Shown here piece after piece: positions 23,720-35,459 of a DNA stretch of 64,000 nt. The DNA lies in assembly GCA_023014335.1 (NCBI GenBank), contig JAECYW010000007.1, forward strand, positions 1,426,001 through 1,490,000, written 5' to 3'. Every line of letters begins with the position of its first letter. Within the stretch, counting starts at the first letter, position 1. Below the pieces are notes generated by a model. The model did not search any database and had not been told where the DNA came from. It saw only the letters and a program-made list of their open reading frames with translations. A program made the translations under genes and the position numbers. This DNA comes from Galerina marginata. Taxonomy: Eukaryota; Basidiomycota; Agaricomycetes; Agaricales; Galerinaceae.

Positions 23720-24564
23720 TGTCGTCGTGGAAACCTTCTAGATAACAGCCCTGTGTGGCAGCTCGAAGTAAATGAGAGAGCGGACGAAATGAGGCGAAAA
23801 TGAGGCCCGACGCGACTTTTGAGTTGTCCGCGTGACTTGTGACTATAAGTTCACAGGGCAACCCCTATTACTCAAACCCATCCTTACTCTATAGCCTCTA
23901 CGTTCGTCAAAGTGTCCAGGACTCTGTCGATTGGAAGATACACGCTGGAGTAACCTCCCAGCCTGGAATATTCCTACTGTGGCTGTGGAGTCTCGTTGCT
24001 CCTTTTGATTCCTGAAGATTCATCGGCGCTAAATAGACTCGCCCCATGCAGAACTGGTTGTCAAAGACCACAAATTGCTAGTCTGACTGCTGACCAGGAA
24101 GACTAACAGGAGCTGGTTTTTTGTTTATATGTGACTGGGATTGAAAAAAAATTATGTGTCCTCAAGAGCCTCTCAACCTGTACATGTCAGCTAGCCTGCC
24201 AGTGTCATAATCCAGGATTACCCGTTTTCAACATTTTCGATATTGTCAAGGTGCATTTCGCTAGGGCTGTTATCAAGTTGGGCTGGTAATTAGCGGATTT
24301 TTCTGCTCGCTGTGGGACCCCACTCATCATAAAGGACTTCACGGATCCTGTGTCAATGTCGCACTACTCCACCAGATCCAGATAGACTTCAAAACTCGTA
24401 GAGTCTACTAAATATTTCTCATGACATTACTTTACTTAACCACCAATTAACCACGCTGAGGAGTCGCTCAAAAAAGCTGTCATAAATGCAATTTCACGAT
24501 TTAAATTATTTCATTCATTCCATCATGGTCTTTAACTCCTTCCTCTGCTATCGTATACTCGAGC
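23720..24564. other. intergenic region
   Basis: This lies upstream of the Dcn1-like gene and downstream of the amidohydrolase. Frames are short and broken. No repeats or motifs stand out. Confidence 0.5.
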
Positions 24565-27500
24565 TTATTCCGCATTGAGAATCGGCATAGTTTGCTTCTT
24601 GCCCTTGACAGGCCACACTTCTGTCATGGTTTCCGCCTCCCAGATTCGCCCACCTCTCGCCACCAGTAATATCTGTCGTGTCTTGTCGCTAATCTCTCCT
24701 TCTAGAAGATCAATTCCTGGAGGATATAGAAGGAAGTCTGCAAGTTTTCCGGGCGAGAGCGATCCTAGCGACGGGAACATTCCAAGGGTCTGAGCTCCAG
24801 AAGACGTCGCGGCGCGTATAACCTTTTGGCAATGGTCAACGGTCATAAGCAAGAGAACTGGAGTTGGATTACCTCGTAATTACTCAATCCACCTTGTCCA
24901 GTGAAACCCATCTCGGCGTGGTAGTTTAGTCCTAGAGGGGGTTCGCCATGCGCACCAATGTTAGCCAACAAGCCTTTGCCAACCATTGTAGCAACAGAGC
25001 GAGATGTGTTGAAAAGCGCGAACGCTGCAAAAAGGGGAATCAATTGTTGGACAGGCAAACAAAGCTAAGTTGCGCACAATTCATGGGCCTCACGGTGGAT
25101 TCGGACAATCCTTCTAAAATATCGTGCCTCGTGAAACGACGCAATCTGGGTGGCGAAGTAGAATTAGTTTGCTTAAAAACACGTCAACACAATGAAGGAA
25201 TGTACTTTGGATCATTAGGTACATCTTCAGTAGCCCAAACAAGTTGTTCGCCCCATGCACCGCCGTAGTTGACAATGTGAGTTGGTGTAGCTCCAGTACC
25301 GCTCAGAGCATACAGTGTTAGAACATCCTCGAAGAGTTCTGGCACCGGCAAAGCGTGTTCAACAGTTGTCATTCCTGATCGAAGGTGTTTCCTAGTTAAA
25401 TAATGGCCCAAGAGAGCAGAAGAAAAGGCGTACCATCGATGATGTACGTCAGATCCCAATCGTAATTCATCCCTCCTTCTGGAACACATAGCATGCTGAG
25501 GTTTTGAGCGACAGTGAGTAATCTCTGTCTCGAAGCCCTGTCACCAGTTATTTAATCCGGTGAATATTATATCCCAAGTCAGCGCTGACGGACCTGGAAG
25601 GAAGGTTGTAGTTCTTGTATGAAATGCTTGCAGGACCTCCTTCGACTTTAATCCTCGTGAGAGCAGAGGAGGCTTCATCCATATCCACGATGTCCTGATG
25701 AATATCAGGGGACCCTCCACCATAGATTACATCGCCGACAGTGAAAATGCGAGGACCGATCGTCTGCCCGCTTTCGACGCGACTCCGCTCAACGAAGCCG
25801 TCAACGTTACTTGCGCTAGGGCTGAATTCGCCAACTATTAGAATACCTATGCGGCTCATCATCGAAATACGTACTTGTGTAGGGTAGTAACTCCATACGC
25901 CAAAAAGGTTTCCAACTCCCATGATTTTGCTGGGTATCGATCAGAAAACCCATTCCAGTGGGCATGCACATCAATAAACCCAGGAACAACAAAACCTAGG
26001 CCACTTTAGAATACAGACATGGCATATATAAGGTATGCAGACATACCAGCATTGGCGTTTATCACTGTAGCACCTGGAGGCACGACAAAGCCAGTATGAG
26101 ATCCCACAACGTCAATGACGCCTCCTCGAATAACCAGAAGCCCATTCTGAATCAAGTCAGTATCCAGGTCACCAGAGCCCATGGTGAGGAGAGTTGCATT
26201 ATAGATGATCAGAGTATCAGAGTTATCGGCCGTAGACAAACCCTTTCGCAGAGCGGCATCTGCAGCTTGCTTCTTCAATCTAGCAACATCCGTCGAATGT
26301 TCGATATTCCTGATCCTTTGAACGTCCAATAGATCCTTGACGCATGAGATACCAAAAGTGGACCGGTCATTCTTAATGGCAGAGGAACAGTGATGAAGCT
26401 TGGAGGTTTTCAAAGAGTGTAGGTAGGGGCCTAGGAGATGTATGTCATCAATAACCAGGTCGTGAAATACGCTCAAAACAAACCTAAGAACCAGAACAGC
26501 GTATTGCCATCTTTCGAGAAGGTAATATCGTGTCCTCCGTCCAAACTCAATCTAACCAGGCCTTTAGTTGCATTGGCAGGCCTTGACCAGACTGCCTCTC
26601 CTTGCTTCACATGCTCACCACGAGCGAAGTACACATGGAAGAAATCAACAAAAGCGATGTTATCAGCAACATGAGCGCCTTTGTGAGTCGATTCGGGTGA
26701 AACAACCAGCTCAGAAGACATTTCTCCGGAGGCGAGGGTAGTGTGTGGAGGTTTTCCAGATTTGTCAGTTTTGCCTTCAAAGTCGATAACGAAAGCGCGA
26801 TTGGATTGTTGAACAAGCAATTTTTTATTGGTCCGAATGAAGCGCATGTCGACCTTATCGTCAGAGTCGACTTCTGAAGGTACATGGCGTAGGTTTCGAA
26901 TGGATATGACCTGGTGCTTTGATGAACCAGTATCTGGAAGAGTAACCTGACCAATATAAAGACCAGCGCCTGCAGTGGCTAGAATGTTACCCGAGAGGTA
27001 GCTACCGTCGCTTTTTACGAAGGCAATCGTCCTCTCAGAGCCACGGCATTCACAGACAATGGGCGAGAAGTAGCGGCCCAACGGAAGGCCATGAACTTCG
27101 TACGACTTGCCAGTCTTGATGTCTGCCAATTCAAAGTTGGTATAGTTGGAATCAGACCAACGCGCATGAAGAACAAGGTCGTCATGGCCAGGGACAAACG
27201 AAGGCGAATAGTAAGGGGCTTTTTCGTCTGTAACAGGAACCTTTCCACCCGACTCGTGACCGACAGCTTGCCAATAGGTCGCACCAGCACCTTGAAATAC
27301 TACTTTGGTTCCTTTGTCATTCACACGAAGATCCTTGAATGAACGGACTTCCTGTGTATCCTGGGTTTCATATCCAACGACATCGGCTCCACCACGGAGA
27401 GTTTTAGCGAGCCGTTTTTCGATGTGGGCAGTGAATGGGATTGAAGAAGGAGACTTTGAAGAAGCGACCCTCTCTCCTCGGGTATTAACAGCCAATGGAA

Positions 27501-29070
27501 CTGAATAAATTTGTCCAGCCGCCCAGATGATGACAGCTTTGTCGTCCGGAGTGAAAGCAAACGATGGGTATGTGCCCATGGGAGCCGAAACGCCGGAAAG
27601 GTCATAGCTCAATCCATGCCAGACGTTGTGGATAGATCCAGTTTCCAAATCTCTGAAGGCCAGATTAATTGAGAAAGAATATCAGTGTTGATCAAGCTCA
27701 CTTTAGAACCAAAGCTTGCTTATCCCTGACCCTCCTGACAAAGGCTAGAGTGCGTCCATCGCGAGAAAGCTCTGGGCGGCTTGCCCCTCCGGGGAAAGAA
27801 CTGACGAGGAGGTCCGTCGACCCAGTCGTTAAATTACGCTGGAAGATTGCGTAGATGCCTTTATGGACGTCTAGCAATGCAACAAGTATTACAATCCCCT
27901 TCCCAGCATAGAACAAACAGAAGCCAACTCACCCTTGCTATAAGTAAACTCACTGCTGTCGATGACATTCTTAGAGAAAATGATGCTGTCCGTCCCTTGC
28001 CAAATAAATTGTTCATGACCTATTTGTTGGTCGCCATAATTTTCGGCGGTCCAGCCTAATGGCAGCGTGCGGCTAATCAAGAGTGTACCACTGCCTGGTT
28101 CAATTGACGGTCTTTCTTCTCGCAGGCCTTTAACGGATGGAACTTCATATTCCCATCCTTCACCTGCCCCAAGAGAGCGCTCGGACGTGTACCACTTGGT
28201 TGCAATGACCTTGCTACCAGATGGGTGGAAGCGAGCATCACTCACCCATCTATAGGTTTCATTTGTAATTCTTTGCGCTGAGCTTACACATGAGGTGGTA
28301 AAAGGGAAGGAGAAACAATTTTACATACCGTGCAGACGACCCTCCCGAGTTAGACGGTTTACTCTCCTTTGAAAGTCTTCACGAACACCCCTGGAAAGTA
28401 AATCCTCTTCATGAACTTTCTGGTTGAGGGCCACACGCAGTTCTTCACCGGCTCCGTCAGCCGATCTTACGTCCATTTCGTTGCAGCCCTTCCACTCGAT
28501 AACCCAGATGTTTTCGACCCCAAGTTCGGCATCGCTCTTGAAAACGAGTCTGTCCCCCGTTGGCGAAAAGTGAGGATCAGAATCGTGTGGGACGCCAGTC
28601 AATATTGGGCGGGCTTTGATGGTTGCTACTCCGTTGGACTGTAATGCTTGACTGCCTGGAAGGCAGTATATATCGCCAACCATGTCGAATACGATGTCTC
28701 CAGAGGTAGGATGGACATCGAGACGCAACCACGTCCCTTCCTGAACATCATATTCCAACTTTCGAGGAAAAGAATAGTCTGTGGATATATCCCATGCTGT
28801 TTGAGGACGTAGCGGCCAAACGTTGTCCTTCCACTCAGACGCCGGATCGGCTTCAATTACTTTGAGCGCGACTTTCGACGCGTCGTGCAGACGGAGTATG
28901 GACCATGGTGTGGGCAAAATCGTCGATAGAGTTGCAGCGACGGAGAATAACGCGAGATATGCCAGGAGTTGACGGATCCTTGGCCGTGCTTTGGGTCTAT
29001 CCCAACTGGTAGAGGTTGTTGGAAGTCCAACCAACTGAGTATTGGCAAAAACGTCGTCCTTAAGCCCCAT
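24565..29070 (-). CDS. membrane-anchored beta-propeller/amidohydrolase fusion protein
   Basis: This is a large protein of roughly 1,350-1,400 residues. The ATG is at 29068-29070 (MGLKDDVFANTQLVG). One uncleaved membrane anchor follows (LLAYLALFSVAATLSTILP). The middle is a TolB/tricorn-like propeller (FSPTGDRLVFKSDAE, LSRDGRTLAFVRRV, YPSFAFTPDDKAVIIWA, SPSFVPGHDDLVLHARW). The C-terminal third is a metal-dependent amidohydrolase: FIDVHAHWNGF gives the HxH metal ligands, then AYGVTTLHNP, VEHALPVPELF with a further His, and LNYHAEMGFTGQGGLSNYE. The stop is TAA at 24565-24567. This domain order is known in fungi and bacteria, but the substrate is not established. The anchor and propeller suggest a lumenal or extracytoplasmic hydrolase, possibly acting on peptides; that is inference. 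About eight short introns. Confidence 0.83.
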
Positions 29071-29617
29071 GCTCGGAAGCTTCAATAGAGCTACGGGATT
29101 CAAAAGTCCTGAACCTTGAGCAGCTTTTAAGTTCGATTCGATGGAGGAGGTTAGTAAGATAAAAGCATGTGGGGGTGGAACATCAACTTCTCACAGCCAT
29201 CACGGGCACATGGGCATGGTCGATGCCGATTCATGGTACCCCCATGGGCCCATGGTGCAAACGACAGTGATATAAAAACTGTAGTTGCGCAGCGTGCGCA
29301 GTACTGAGGAAGGCTGAAGCGGGTCGGCTTTAAGCTGGGTTAGGTAGGGCTATGGACGTGGTGGTCCATGGTCGAAGTTAAAAGTCGCGTAACTTGAAGT
29401 CAGAGGCTCAAAGCGGAAATGTGAACATGCTCCAGGATGGCTCTATATTATAGTTACAAGGGTATACTTGCTACAAATTATATCACGAATGGTTGTTCAC
29501 GAGGGGGAATATCCGCCAAAGTAATCCTATGTAAATGATCACAGCAGTCAGGAAAGCTGCGGGGAAGCCATACGACAAGCTATGCGTAATCCTTAGCGTT
29601 CGCATTATAGGAGGAGT
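29071..29617. other. intergenic region with CCATGG palindrome
   Basis: This is the promoter region of the amidohydrolase fusion gene (-) and the 3' flank of EMC4 (-). It contains several CCATGG words including a perfect 14-base palindrome. No gene is seen. Confidence 0.5.
29242..29255. promoter_or_regulatory. CCATGG-GCCC palindrome in amidohydrolase promoter
   Basis: CCATGGGCCCATGG is a perfect inverted repeat lying 172 bases upstream of the amidohydrolase ATG on the minus strand. A dimeric regulator could bind it; no factor can be named. Confidence 0.35.
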
Positions 29618-30364
29618 TCAAAACAGAGAGATTTCCGGTGCCTGTAATTGTGGATCATTAGCTCAACAGATGGGCTAAGTCGCGCTGCCAGGAGGTCCTA
29701 CCTGTCCTCGAGTTTCGAAAGCAAGCCAGTCGCCCGTCCCTGTCGGTAGGAGCCCCATAGACCGACATTTCCACAACCCAACACCCAGAGTAAGCAGATT
29801 ACATAGAATATACACAATCTTATGCAAGGGCAGTGTCGTTATTGCCTTCGGGCTTTTGTTCGAAGGTGCATACTGCGCAAATGCTGGTAGAAGTAAGCCA
29901 TTCAATAAAGTTCCATCCCGACTTGAAATAAACACGCACCCTCATTCATGCCAGCAATATTTTTAAATGGCGAAAGCAATAGCATGAATACGATGCCGAT
30001 GCTGAAGATTTGGACGCCCCCTCCCGACATGTACAGCATGAAGGCCTGCATTGGCAATGACTTAGCGGGTGCAATTGCGACATCCCAAGCACGTTTCTCT
30101 TTCTGCTTGTCGTACTCTGTCGCGGAGACAGCAGCCTTTTTCGATGGTGCTTTATGCTACGGAAGTCGTCGACATTTCAGATACAAGTAAGTGATGCCCA
30201 ACTAAGTGAACTCACTACCGACGATGACGACTTCGAGAAACCTTGAGGTGGGGGAAGATTTTTCCACCTGTAATGGCGCTTTTAGCTCCTAGACCGTAAC
30301 AGGTAAAGAAAGCCTACTTGGAAGATGTCTCTAATGATGAGTATTCCAGAACGGTCTGAGCCAT
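29618..30364 (-). CDS. EMC4: ER membrane protein complex subunit 4
   Basis: EMC4 is part of the ER membrane protein complex, which inserts tail-anchored and polytopic proteins. The spliced protein starts MAQTVLEYSSLETSSK (ATG 30362-30364) and passes through WKNLPPPQGFSKSSSS. It then reads the conserved core KEKRAWDVAIAPAKSLPMQA, FMLYMSGGGVQIFSIGIVF, SPKAITTLPLHKIVYILCNL and GLLPTGTGDWLAFETRG. The last short exon is APEISLF followed by TGA (29618-29620). Two membrane helices are visible. Four or so introns lie at the expected joins. The stop is 547 bases from the amidohydrolase start, and SF3B4 lies 201 bases upstream in the same orientation. Confidence 0.92.
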
Positions 30365-30565
30365 GACAAAATGACGATGAAGGCGTAAAGCAAGAATGAG
30401 TTCCCACGTGACAAGCGCGTCTCAGCTTCGCATGTCTAGTCTGCAACGACAGAACTGAATCATTTGACATCAGAAAAGCCAGTTTACAAAAAAGCGCAGA
30501 TGTCAAGTCGTCTCAAAAAGGTATATTTCACGACCAGCTGTTAGGTACAAGTACGACGTCTGAAA

Positions 30566-31787
30566 TTAATACTGTGGCTGAGGTTGAGGAGGACCTGGAG
30601 GGAATTGTCCTCCAAAGCCAGCAGGAGGCGGCGGCGGGAAGCCTCCATACATCTGCATGCCTGAAGGAGGAGGCGGCATCATACCTGGCATTCCCATGGC
30701 CATGCCTGGTGGGCCCATCCCAGGAGGCGCCATCCCCATCTGCATCTGCGGCATAATGGTTTGCTGGGATGTAAAACCGGGGGGAGGTGGTGGCGCGGCC
30801 AGAGCTCCTGCGAACTGGCCCTGGTAAGGCCCTTGAAACCCAGGCATGGGGGGCCGGGTACCGAACGCAATGGGCGCGGGTGGTGGGCGAGCAGCGACCG
30901 GCAAGGCGTTGTTTTTCCGAGCTTGGGCGGTGAGGAGTCGTTCTGCTGGTGTTCCGTGGCGTTCTCCTTTGCCGTCCTTTTTGAATGCGTATTGGACTGT
31001 AATGGCTTTGTTCATCAGGAACTGCCCGTTCATTGACTCGACTGCTGCATCTGATGACTCGAAGTCCGTGTAAGACACAAACCCATAGCCTTTTGAGGTT
31101 CCTGAAGTTGTGTCTCGAGCAATCTGAAGCCACAAGGTTAGATGACCAAACGCGAGAACCAAGAGGTATACCACATACCTTTGCTGTCGTCGCCATAATC
31201 CCGAAAGCGCTGAAAGTATCATATAGCAGCCTTTCATCGACGTTTTCATCCAAATTCCCAATGAAGAGGTTCGCTCCGACGTCTAGCTGCTTTTTGTCTG
31301 ATGAGGCCTGTCAAAGAAAAAGACGGTCAGAAGTGGTTCAATACCACCGCAGACGCGTAACTCCAGCCACAACAGCGCAGGGAGCTAGCCAGAGCATGCA
31401 AATGGGCCTGTAGACGAACCTTGTTAACCCGGATAGGTTTACCCCAAAGTTTAATTTGATTCATGATCTTACACGCATATTCTGCATCCTCTTCCGTCAA
31501 GAACTCGCAAAAACCATACCCTTGGTGTGCCATTGATATACGGTCCTTCGGAAGATGGACATTCACTAAAAGATAAGAACATGAGTTCTAGACACAGAGA
31601 AAGGAAGAGACGTCCACTAACCAACCGGCCCTGCCTGTAACATCAACTCCCAAACCAACGCATCCGTACACCGCTCATCCAGGTTTCCCTTCGGACCAGC
31701 GTCGTCAGTGAATTTCAGCTCTCAGGACAGGAGACGTACCAGGTATACAGTAGCTTCCTGGTTCCTGTCGTCCTGTGGTCGTGACAT
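30566..31787 (-). CDS. SF3B4: splicing factor 3B subunit 4 (SF3b49/Hsh49)
   Basis: This is a subunit of the U2 snRNP SF3b complex that contacts pre-mRNA near the branch site. The ATG at 31785-31787 starts [20 protein letters not shown], which opens RRM1; its RNP1 is [11 protein letters not shown]2 follows with [19 protein letters not shown] and RNP1 [11 protein letters not shown] family-typical Pro/Gly/Met-rich tail then runs to the TAA at 30566-30568. Four short introns interrupt the RRMs. Length and layout match the family. The gene is relevant to the intron-rich genes around it only in the general sense. Confidence 0.93.
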
Positions 31788-32259
31788 AGCGAGAGGAGAG
31801 ATAAATGAGCGCGTTCAAAAACCTTAGGACCTAGGTGCATTTACAAGATTTTATTTGCAGTTGTTTGAAGTCGAGGCTCTCATCTAGATTAGGAAAATAT
31901 TTCCAAGAATGACCTTTGCCCTCAACGTCGACTACGAAACCGCTCCAGTCCAACCTCTTATTTGTTGCCAATTACTTGAAATCATGTGTTCGTCTCCTCT
32001 CGCACTTTGCTTCATCGAGACATGTCAGCCACCACATCGGAAGTGATCAAGATGGTCATTATTAGGAGATTGTGAAATCTGATTCATCGCCATCTTGTGT
32101 CAGCCTCTCTCCTCTTTGAGGTCTATATAAGGCGCCTAGTATAGCTATGGGCCCTCTAGTTCCTCCTTACATTGCACTATTTCCGGAACTCTTCAAGTCG
32201 GCGATTCATACCCAACTATTATCCACACTCGCTCTCAGCCAACTTTATACATCGCCGCA
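31788..32259. other. divergent promoter region
   Basis: This lies between SF3B4 (-) and the secreted repeat protein (+). A TATA box serves the plus-strand gene. No other gene is seen. Confidence 0.5.
32124..32132 (+). promoter_or_regulatory. TATA box of secreted repeat protein gene
   Basis: TATATAAGG lies 136 bases before the ATG at 32260, giving a likely transcription start near 32155-32165. Confidence 0.6.
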
Positions 32260-33576
32260 ATGCTTTCGCGCGTCTTCTCCCACTTCCTGGTCTTTACCAT
32301 CCTCGCACTCAGCACCACCGTGCACTCTAAACCTACCTTCGTAAATCGTAGGGCGATGGAAGCTGCAGCGTCGGATGCGCCTGTCGGCCGCGTTCTCAAG
32401 CAATACGATATGCGCAACGACCCCCGCCGTACGCCAACAAAACGGGCCGATGCTAGTGTCCCGAGCCCTATGGCTCAAGTCATCAACGACGGCAAGGGCG
32501 ACTCCACTGGCCGTCGACCCTCGGGTACTGGCGCCCAAGACACCAACGAGGGCCAGGTGGACTCCATTCACCGGCCGCCCTCGAAAACTCCCACTCAGCA
32601 CTCCGTTGCACCGGACCGGGACTCTTTCTCTAAAGCGCTGGCAGAATTGCACTCGAACGACGGCACGCCGAATAATTTCGATTTCACCATCTTCGATTCC
32701 GGCTTAGAGGATGACGACAAGTCTGGAGCCAGCAAACCCACTGCCACGAAACCCGACGCGCACTTCACCAAGGACCGTAGTGCGCATCGCCCTGTCCCCG
32801 ATCACAACAAGTCCGGCGATCAACAGGGCAAGGTTGACCAACAAGGACAGAACGATAATAAAGGAAGCAGCGATCAACAGGAACAAGTCCACGACGATCA
32901 GCAAGGGGACAGCGACCAACAGGGACACCAAGTTCAGCAAGAACCCAGCGACCAACAAGGATCCAAAGATCAGCAAGGACAGGGCGACCAACCTGAGCAC
33001 GATGCCGACTCGAAGACATCGGACGCTGCCCCCCTCGATGCCAAGCCCAAGAACGCCGATGATCTACGCAAACACGGCGCGGACGACGACTCCTCGCCCT
33101 ATAGCCCCCTTGACATACTGACCGGCGACATGAACCCCGCCGACTTTCTTTCGGGCAACTTCCGCAGAGACGAGAACAAGCAGGACCACGAGAGCGGTCA
33201 TCACAGCGAGCACGACGATGACCCCTCGCCTTTTAGTAGTCCCTTCGACATCATGACAGGAGAGGCTGACGCCTCTGACATCTTCGCGGACCTCGGTGGC
33301 AGAGACGAGCACAAGCAGGACCACGACGCCGGTCATCACAGCGAGGAAGATGACTACCCACCTCCCCGTATCACGACAAGCGAGGCGGATGCTGCTGAGA
33401 TCCTCACGGACCTCACGGGCAGAGATGAGCACAAGCAGGACCACGACACCGCCCATCAGTCTCACAAAGCTGGTCACTCTCACAAAGCCGACCACCCTCA
33501 CAAAGACAGCCACCGCTACAAAGACGACCACAAACGCAACGACCGAACCAACCGTGACGCCGACTGCCAACCGTAA
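32260..33576 (+). CDS. secreted acidic Asp/His/Gln-rich repeat protein
   Basis: This intronless 438-residue frame begins with a signal peptide (MLSRVFSHFLVFTILALSTT, cleavage likely near residue 22-24). Dibasic Kex2-type sites follow at 30-31 (RR), 56-57 (RR) and 61-62 (KR). Residues 186-243 are a run of short DQQG-type repeats. Residues 284-400 hold three longer repeats with a period of 40-45: each has an (L/F)D-I-hTG-like or TSEADA block, then an aspartate/leucine helix (ADFL, SDIFADL, AEILTDL), then (E)HKQDH and HHSE. The C terminus is a His/Lys/Asp run (SHKAGHSHKADHPHKD). One Cys is present near the end. I know no family. It looks disordered, extracellular and possibly metal-binding or a Kex2-processed peptide precursor; these are inferences. 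TATA promoter upstream. Confidence 0.82.
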   Translation: MLSRVFSHFLVFTILALSTTVHSKPTFVNRRAMEAAASDAPVGRVLKQYDMRNDPRRTPTKRADASVPSPMAQVINDGKGDSTGRRPSGTGAQDTNEGQVDSIHRPPSKTPTQHSVAPDRDSFSKALAELHSNDGTPNNFDFTIFDSGLEDDDKSGASKPTATKPDAHFTKDRSAHRPVPDHNKSGDQQGKVDQQGQNDNKGSSDQQEQVHDDQQGDSDQQGHQVQQEPSDQQGSKDQQGQGDQPEHDADSKTSDAAPLDAKPKNADDLRKHGADDDSSPYSPLDILTGDMNPADFLSGNFRRDENKQDHESGHHSEHDDDPSPFSSPFDIMTGEADASDIFADLGGRDEHKQDHDAGHHSEEDDYPPPRITTSEADAAEILTDLTGRDEHKQDHDTAHQSHKAGHSHKADHPHKDSHRYKDDHKRNDRTNRDADCQP

Positions 33577-34591
33577 TTATTCCTTCTCGTTTACTCTGAA
33601 CTGCGATTATCTGACCCACAACTCCCCACAGTTAATCGCTCTTACCTCGTCGTCGTCCCTTGGCTTCGCCGCCTCTCCCACCGTATTCTTGTTCGTTCAT
33701 CTTCTTTTCTCAGAACTGAATTTATTTTTAAGTGCTCGTTTCTTTTTTAGTAGACGTCTCATTAGCATCATGGATAGATTTTTATCTTTTTCTATGTAGT
33801 AATATATATCACGCGTTTATCACCTACACGCGCTTGAGGGAACAGTCAGAAGCAAATCATGAGCAAGCAAATTTTCTATCATGAGAATGACGATTTCGGA
33901 TGCACTGAGATATTTGCTCGCCTGCCCCCAGCCTGCTAGAGGAAGACCGTACCGAGGATTCATTTTACAGGGCTTCCCTGTGCTTTTCAATTAGCCGGCA
34001 CTGCAGCTATCTATTATCTATAACCAATCCAGCTCAACTGAGGTCCACAGAACTTCTTCATCGAACTTAGCATTGCGTAAGGAAGTTAATTAACCCACTA
34101 AACCGGAAAATAGGAGACCTTTCCTAACGTCTCACGCGACTACACCTCTACGGTCTCATGCCGCCGTTCTTGTCTATCCTCGGGCTAACAGCCATTCAAT
34201 TAGCATGCAAGTCATATAAAAGCGTCTAGTGAAGTTCCGAAATGATGGCTTCGTTTCAAGAAAAAATTAAAAAGATAGAGAGGAAGAGAGAGAGATGAAA
34301 AAAAAGCCTCCCAATGTGAATATGCCAGAGACTCTGACTTGAAGCCATACGACACGACCCACGACTCAGCCATCAAACGAGATTCGAAGGAAGAAAAAAA
34401 GAAATCAAGTTTGGGTTAACTAGTAGCAGATAAGAAAAGTGGAGACTCGCAGAAGTGAGAAGACAAAAGAATATAGAAAGGGAAATGTCGGATATATAAC
34501 CAGGTCGTGGCGTAAGGTTTGAACGTGGATTCATGAGTGACAAGCATAATGTAGGAAGGCGCGCTATAGTCCTAGTCGTTAAGGGTCGTGC
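33577..34591. other. convergent intergenic region
   Basis: About 1 kb lies between the 3' ends of the repeat protein gene and CDC42. It contains purine-rich A/G stretches (about 34260-34460) and an AT-rich stretch near 33780-33830. No gene is supported. Confidence 0.5.
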
Positions 34592-35459
34592 TTAGAGGAT
34601 GAGACACAGCTTTTTCCTGTTCTTCAGGACAGGAGGCTCAAGCGCGGCCACGATAGCCTAGACGGGGCACGAGGGAAGAAGTAGAGTAAGTAAGGTAAGG
34701 GGTGGAAGCGGGGATGTAACGGATAAAGAACACACCTCATCAAACACGTTCTTCAAGCCCTTTTGCGTCAGTGCCGAGCATTCTACGTATTTGACTGCCC
34801 CAAGCTCCCTTGCAAGTCGCTCGCCCTGCTCACTCGTGACCGGTCTCTGCTTCTGTCTCGCAAGCTTCTCTATTACCTGGGAATCGTCCCTCAAATCAAC
34901 CTGCGTTCCGACGATAAGGCAAGGCACACCGGGACAGTGGTGGTGCACTTCCGGGAACCACTTCTCCTTGACGTTCTCGAAGGAGGCGGGCGAAGTCACG
35001 CTGAAACAAACGAGGAAAACGTCTGTCTGTGGGTAGGACAAGGGACGCAGACGGTCGTAATCCTCCTGACCTGTGTCGGGTGCAATAGCGGTCAGAAAGA
35101 GGCGTCCAACATTTCTGCTATCAAAAATCATCAAAAGAACGCACCAGCCGTATCGAAAAGCCCTAATGTATACGGATCTTCGCCAATCATGACGGTGACC
35201 GCATAGTTATCGAACACCTATGGGAAGACGGGGTTCAAGTTCCCTCTCCACTGGGCAAAGGAGGGAAACGTTGACACATACAGTAGGAACATATTCACTG
35301 GGGAACTTGTTCGTGGTATACGAAATCAACAAACAGGTCTAAAGGAAGCGCGGAAATGAAATTACACTTGTCAATGACGGGGTGATAGAAGGCCTTTTTT
35401 CAGTGACGCACCTTTCCGACAGCACCATCTCCGACGACCACACACTTAATTGTCTGCAT
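34592..35459 (-). CDS. CDC42: Rho-family GTPase Cdc42
   Basis: Cdc42 is the master GTPase of cell polarity. The ATG at 35457-35459 opens [16 protein letters not shown] (P-loop), and [19 protein letters not shown] follows over an intron. Then come VFDNYAV (effector loop), [20 protein letters not shown] (switch II), [10 protein letters not shown] and [20 protein letters not shown]. The last exon ends [10 protein letters not shown], where CLIL is a CaaX box for geranylgeranylation. The stop is TAA at 34592-34594. About five introns sit at positions typical of the family. The Ala-Leu-Thr-Gln-Lys-Gly-Leu-Lys motif and the CaaX box favour Cdc42 over Rac or Rho1. Confidence 0.95.

Noticed and set aside
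29071..29103. Upstream extension of the amidohydrolase fusion protein
   Set aside because: The codon at 29103 is TTG; the first ATG is at 29068-29070.
32880..33000. CRISPR-like array suggested by short repeated units
   Set aside because: These are DQQG codon repeats inside a protein-coding frame, irregular in spacing, in a eukaryotic genome.
35225..35260. GGGGTTCAAGTTCCC in a CDC42 intron as a possible tRNA T-arm
   Set aside because: The rest of a cloverleaf is absent; it is an intron sequence.
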